From Baffinella frigidus (lineage: Eukaryota; Cryptophyceae; Cryptomonadales; Baffinellaceae): 11,090 nucleotides of DNA. This document shows, one piece after another, positions 11,031 through 11,090 of this stretch. The DNA lies in the NCBI GenBank assembly GCA_026770585.1, contig MU646663.1:292538-303627 (forward strand). The letters run 5' to 3'. Made by a program: the position numbers and the translations under genes. The notes beneath the pieces were generated by a model that saw nothing but the letters and a program-made list of their open reading frames with translations, was not told where the DNA came from and made no database searches. Numbering within the stretch: the stretch's first letter is position 1; each line of letters opens with the position of its first letter.

Positions 11031-11090
11031 GTCGCGCCGTGCGGTGGAAGCAGGGCGCCCGAGTACGGAAGAGGCAGCGGGGGGGGGGTC

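Noticed and set aside
1-11090. CRISPR-like array
   Set aside because: Repeats are either heptamers without spacers, dispersed elements or a degenerate minisatellite; no regular repeat-spacer pattern or associated genes are present.

Overview
The window looks like subtelomeric or telomere-adjacent nuclear DNA from a eukaryote with plant-type telomere repeats (CCCTAAA on this strand, TTTAGGG on the other), most plausibly an alga or related protist. The evidence is several degenerate telomere-like tracts, dense short non-autonomous mobile elements, many palindromes, satellite and minisatellite arrays, and almost no convincing genes. I see no rRNA, tRNA, CRISPR array, bacterial operon or transposase, and I cannot name the species.

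Layout. 1-610: telomere-like C-rich repeats interrupted by a 210-bp satellite of 30 heptamers with no indel, then a purer CCCTAAA run. 620-2080: a foldback repeat and a cluster of copies of a roughly 115-120 bp inverted-repeat element (here IR1), plus GA-rich DNA. 2100-3130: hairpins, a pyrimidine tract and the one good protein-gene candidate, on the minus strand (2529-3086), a small Cys-rich protein of unknown function. 3120-3900: palindromes, including a 16-bp inverted repeat, a set of mutually exclusive hairpins and a strong isolated hairpin. 3940-8195: a second repeat family (here RT) present in about 19 pieces, most of them 5'-truncated and all ending in 9-bp ACCTAAAGG tail units, with two further IR1 copies, a second TA-flanked inverted-repeat element (IR2) and an interstitial telomere-like tract. 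8195-9180: a duplicated segment ending in a perfect 26-bp palindrome, then GC-rich DNA with overlapping open frames of unresolved status. 9187-9513: a C-rich telomere-like tract facing a G-rich one. 9587-10190: a 54-bp duplication that starts two small open frames alike, and a 26-bp near-perfect palindrome. 10190-10396: another C-rich telomere-like tract. 10400-11090: a GC-rich degenerate minisatellite.

The best-supported biology is mobile-element history. IR1 copies are flanked by TA. One copy (5407-5520) sits inside an RT copy whose interrupted sequence is restored if the element and one TA are removed, and another (1843-1959) lies in one half of a local duplication whose other half lacks it. 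This supports a TA-duplicating, Tc1/mariner-like, non-autonomous DNA transposon. The RT family, with its fixed repeat-tailed end and variable other end, looks like debris of a non-LTR retrotransposon or SINE. These are inferences from this window alone; no database search was possible.
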